Shown here: piece after piece, positions 61,500 through 64,000 of the stretch
Layout: each line of letters starts with the position of its first letter
How positions within the stretch are numbered: position 1 is the stretch's first letter
DNA from: Hyphomicrobium sp. CS1BSMeth3
Lineage (GTDB): Bacteria; Pseudomonadota; Alphaproteobacteria; Rhizobiales; Hyphomicrobiaceae
Assembly: GCF_900117415.1 (NCBI RefSeq)
Contig: NZ_FPEI01000005.1
Coordinates: 930,001-994,000, forward strand
DNA length: 64,000 bases
Direction of reading: 5' to 3'
Program-made: the position numbers and the translations under genes
Notes under the pieces: model-generated
Told to the model about the DNA's origin: nothing
What the model saw: the letters and a program-made list of their open reading frames with translations, nothing else
The model's database searches: none

Positions 61500-63135
61500 G
61501 GAAGTGCCTGCGGATCGGCCGCTGGCACTGGTCGCCCATGGTGCGCACGGGCTCGAGATCGCGGCTGCGAACGAGGCCGCACGGGCGCTCCGCGTGCAGA
61601 CCGGTGCCGGGCTCGCCGATACGCGGGCGGCGCTCCCCGCCCTGATCACCTTGCCTGCCGAGCGCGACAGAGATCGCGATGATCTCCTGCGTCTCGCGCG
61701 CTGGTGCGGCCGCTATGGGCCGGCGCGGCACGTCGATGCTGAGGACGGCCTCTGGATCGACATCACCGGGGTCGGGCATCTCTTCTTGCCGAAGCTGGCA
61801 ACCGGATCAGCCGCAGCGATGCCGCATGAAAATGACGAGGCCGGCGAGCGAGCGCTGCTCGCCGATCTCACAGCGCGCTTTTCGAGGCTCGGTCTGACGG
61901 CGCGAGCGGCGTGCGCCGACACGCTCGGTGCTGCGCACGCGCTCGCCCGATTCGCGGCGGAAGGCTCTTTCGTGATCGCACCGCGGGGAGAGGCGAGCTC
62001 CGTGCTCGCGCCGCTGCCGGTTGCTGCCTTACGCATTGACATCGACGCCGTCCGCTTGCTCGAGCGGCTCGGCCTTCGGCGCATTGGCCAGCTTTATGGT
62101 CTTCCGCGCGCCGCTCTCGAGCGCCGCTTCCGTGCTCTGAACCGCAAAGACAAGCCAGGGGCCGAGACGATTGCCACGGTGCTGCTGCGTCTCGATCAGG
62201 CGCTCGGTCACTATGGCGAGCCTCGTGCGCCGCTCGTCCAAATACCGGACTTTACTGCCCGCCTGTCATTCTCCGATCCGCTGCTCATTGCGGCCAGCGT
62301 CGAGGCGGCACTCGAGCGGCTGTGCAGCGACCTGGTCGGGATGTTGGTCGAAGCCGGTGCCGGCGGGCGTCGCTTCTGTCTCTCGCTCTATCGCTCGGAT
62401 GGCACTCTCGGCGAGGTCGCGGTCGGCACCAGTACGCCCTGTCGGGACGAAGCGCACATCGGCCGTCTGCTGCGTGAGAAGATCGCGCACTTCGATGCCG
62501 GCTTCGGCATCGATCTGATGACGCTCGAAGCGCACGAGGTGGCGCCGCTCGACGCACGCCAGCAAGGGCTCGATGCGGATGCGACCGGCGAGCACGCGCG
62601 CGCGGCCGCCCGGCTCGTCGATCGACTCTCGGGCCGTCTCGGCACGCGCTGCGTCATGCGTCTCCTGCCTCGTGCGAGCCACATCCCGGAGGCCGCGCAG
62701 AAGCACGCGCCGGCCCTTGGGATGGATCAAGCGAAGATATCAGCCGCGTTCGAGGCTTCCTTGCCCACTTTCGACGGCCGCCGTCCCCCCTTCCTGCTGG
62801 ATCCGCCCGAGCCGATCGAGGTCCTCGCGGCCATTCCCGAAGGTGCGCCGGCTCTCATCGTCTGGCGGCGCGTGCGCCGGCGGATCGTGCGCGCCGAAGG
62901 GCCCGAGCGGATTGCGCCCGCCTGGTGGGCAGCCTACGTGCCCCGCGCGCCCGAGGCGTGTGCCGGCGCGCGCCTGACCCGCGACTACTACTTCATCGAG
63001 GAGGCCAGTGGTGCGCGCTACTGGGTCTTCCGCGCCGGCCTCTACGACAAGGAGAGAGACGGGGAGTGTGGCGGGGATGACGATGATCCTCAGGCCCGGA
63101 CGCCGCGCTGGTTCATGCACGGGCTGATGCCGTGA
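61429..63135 (+). CDS. imuB: ImuB, Y-family polymerase-like protein (non-catalytic)
   Basis: 568 residues from ATG 61429 behind GTGGAG. Y-family layout: LPAWPIERLRRHRG at the start, WCGRYGPARHVDAEDGLWIDITGVGHLF as palm, then thumb and little-finger parts (LLERLGLRRIGQLYGLPRAALERRF and RLDQALGHYGEPRAPL). The acidic residues of active polymerases are missing: the N-terminal DxD stretch is VSVWLPAW, and the SxDE block is DAEDGLW. ImuB is thus an adaptor that ties DnaE2 to the beta clamp. It overlaps imuA; dnaE2 begins 40 bp downstream. Confidence 0.93.
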   Translation: MTRIVSVWLPAWPIERLRRHRGLEEVPADRPLALVAHGAHGLEIAAANEAARALRVQTGAGLADTRAALPALITLPAERDRDRDDLLRLARWCGRYGPARHVDAEDGLWIDITGVGHLFLPKLATGSAAAMPHENDEAGERALLADLTARFSRLGLTARAACADTLGAAHALARFAAEGSFVIAPRGEASSVLAPLPVAALRIDIDAVRLLERLGLRRIGQLYGLPRAALERRFRALNRKDKPGAETIATVLLRLDQALGHYGEPRAPLVQIPDFTARLSFSDPLLIAASVEAALERLCSDLVGMLVEAGAGGRRFCLSLYRSDGTLGEVAVGTSTPCRDEAHIGRLLREKIAHFDAGFGIDLMTLEAHEVAPLDARQQGLDADATGEHARAAARLVDRLSGRLGTRCVMRLLPRASHIPEAAQKHAPALGMDQAKISAAFEASLPTFDGRRPPFLLDPPEPIEVLAAIPEGAPALIVWRRVRRRIVRAEGPERIAPAWWAAYVPRAPEACAGARLTRDYYFIEEASGARYWVFRAGLYDKERDGECGGDDDDPQARTPRWFMHGLMP

Positions 63136-63175
63136 AGCTGATGCTCAGAGACTTGATACCAAGAGACTCGCTGTC

Positions 63176-64000
63176 ATGAGCACCTATGCCGAGCTGCAGG
63201 TGACGACCAACTTCTCCTTCCTGCGCGGGGGCTCGCACCCTCATGAGCTGGTGAAGGAGGCGAAGGCGCTGGGTCTTGCGGCGCTGGCGGTGACGGACCG
63301 CAATACGCTTGCCGGCGTCGTGCGCGCGCATGTGGCCGCAAAGCAGGTCGGTCTCAAGCTCATTGTCGGCGTCCGGCTCGATCTCACCGACGCGCCGAGC
63401 CTCCTCTGTTTGCCGACGGATCGCGAAGCCTATGGCCGTCTTTGCCGTCTGCTTTCCCTTGGTCAGAGGCGCGCCGACAAAGGCCAATGCATTCTCTCGC
63501 TCGAGGACGTCGCTGCCGCCGCACATGGCCAGATCTTCATTGCAATTCCTCCAGAGGGCTGGAGCTGGCGCGAAGCCTCGGATCCCGCAGGTTTCGAAAC
63601 TGAGCTGCGGCGCCTCAAGATGAGCCTCGCACCCGCCGCTCTCTATCTCGCCGCCACGCATACCTACCGCGGCGAGGATCGCGCGCATATCGCCGCGCTC
63701 GCCGCCCTGGCGCGGCGTTGCTATGTGCCGCTCGTGGCGACAGGCGACGTGCTTTATCACACGCCCCATCGCCGCCCGCTGCAGGACGTGCTGACCTGCA
63801 TCCGCGAGGGTGTGTGCATCAGCGAGGCCGGATTTCGGCTCGCATCCAATGCCGAGCGCCACCTTAAGCCACCGCACGAGATGGCGCGGCTCTTCGAGGG
63901 GCACGAGGTGGCGCTGGCTCGCACGCTGGAGATTGCCGCCGCATGCACCTTCAATCTGGATGACCTCAAATACGAATACCCCGATGAGCCGGTGCCGCCG
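63176..64000 (+). CDS. dnaE2: Error-prone DNA polymerase DnaE2 (ImuC), N-terminal part
   Basis: First 275 residues; the gene runs off the right edge. The PHP domain starts YAELQVTTNFSFLRGGSHPHELV (4-26) and continues with LAVTDRNTLAGVVRAH, LIVGVRLDLTD, DKGQCILSLEDV, and VATGDVLYHTPHRRPLQDVLTCIREG. These match the C-family translesion polymerase DnaE2 rather than replicative DnaE1 (no HSxYS, FSFLRGGSHP instead). It copies damaged DNA with ImuA and ImuB after SOS induction. ATG 63176 is 40 bp after imuB. No ribosome site is strong (AAGAGA), so coupling to imuB is likely. Confidence 0.95.
   Translation, partial: MSTYAELQVTTNFSFLRGGSHPHELVKEAKALGLAALAVTDRNTLAGVVRAHVAAKQVGLKLIVGVRLDLTDAPSLLCLPTDREAYGRLCRLLSLGQRRADKGQCILSLEDVAAAAHGQIFIAIPPEGWSWREASDPAGFETELRRLKMSLAPAALYLAATHTYRGEDRAHIAALAALARRCYVPLVATGDVLYHTPHRRPLQDVLTCIREGVCISEAGFRLASNAERHLKPPHEMARLFEGHEVALARTLEIAAACTFNLDDLKYEYPDEPVPP

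Overview
This 64 kb window is high-GC chromosomal DNA from an alphaproteobacterium, most likely of the order Hyphomicrobiales (Rhizobiales). The evidence is a DUF2865 protein, an EipA-type DUF1134 protein, a DUF1223 protein, an imuA-imuB-dnaE2 cassette behind a GTTC-N7-GTTC type LexA box, a Cox15-type heme A synthase, and reliance on ATG/GTG starts with GGAG-like ribosome sites. No rRNA, tRNA, CRISPR array, prophage, transposase or plasmid gene was recognised. The only obvious DNA-binding regulators are one MarR protein and one YebC protein.

Layout. 1-7.7 kb: end of a PHB-depolymerase-type esterase, a secreted RNase T2, ctaA, two uncharacterised membrane proteins (one tail-anchored, one long coiled coil) and eipA. 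8-13 kb: a ketopantoate-reductase-like protein with an M20 peptidase, an SPFH membrane protein and an N-carbamoyl-amino-acid/allantoate-type hydrolase. 13.3-15.5 kb: a DadA-like oxidase facing a P1 (S58) peptidase. 15.6-23.5 kb: an aromatic block, pobA-pcaH-pcaG, running on in the same direction into amidase, enoyl-CoA hydratase, a GrdB-like protein with Cys in place of selenocysteine, a class III CoA-transferase and a second enoyl-CoA hydratase. 23.7-31.4 kb: M20 deacylase plus class III aminotransferase, a YfhO-type polytopic protein, an alpha/beta hydrolase and a gamma-glutamyltransferase.

31.4-36.7 kb: hemerythrin-like protein, RarA, TusA, a histone-deacetylase-like protein that overlaps a convergent GNAT acetyltransferase, and a radical SAM enzyme resembling the COG1856/LipS2 group. 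36.8-42.7 kb: an acyl-CoA synthetase/MmgE-PrpD/SDR operon, RidA, and a MarR regulator divergent from an alpha/beta hydrolase. 42.9-51.8 kb: patatin, methyltransferase, hslV without hslU beside it, ribA, a GT2-GtrA pair, YebC, a ThDP-dependent enzyme and a 2-oxopent-4-enoate-hydratase-like enzyme. 52-59.6 kb: DUF2865 protein, GNAT, gltX, nadE, DUF1223 protein and an L,D-transpeptidase. 60.3-64 kb: the SOS mutagenesis cassette imuA-imuB-dnaE2, with dnaE2 running off the right edge.

Two families of dispersed palindromic repeats sit between genes. Family A is about 75 bp with CTAG-like ends and a GAARTTCGC core. There are two well-matched copies at 5.0 and 13.0 kb, two diverged ones at 0.6 and 13.1 kb and a fragment at 18.2 kb; another inverted repeat at 0.55 kb may be related. 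Family B is a C/G-rich REP-like palindrome of about 100-130 bp at 11.5, 23.6 and 42.8 kb, with relatives at 54.0 and 55.5 kb. The gene content reads as a soil or water heterotroph that uses amides, peptides and aromatic acids. I did not find a clearly new multi-gene defence or mobile system. The best leads are the CxxCxxC GrdB-like operon, the radical SAM gene with its AT-rich operator-like site, the palindrome family A and the layout of the imu promoter.
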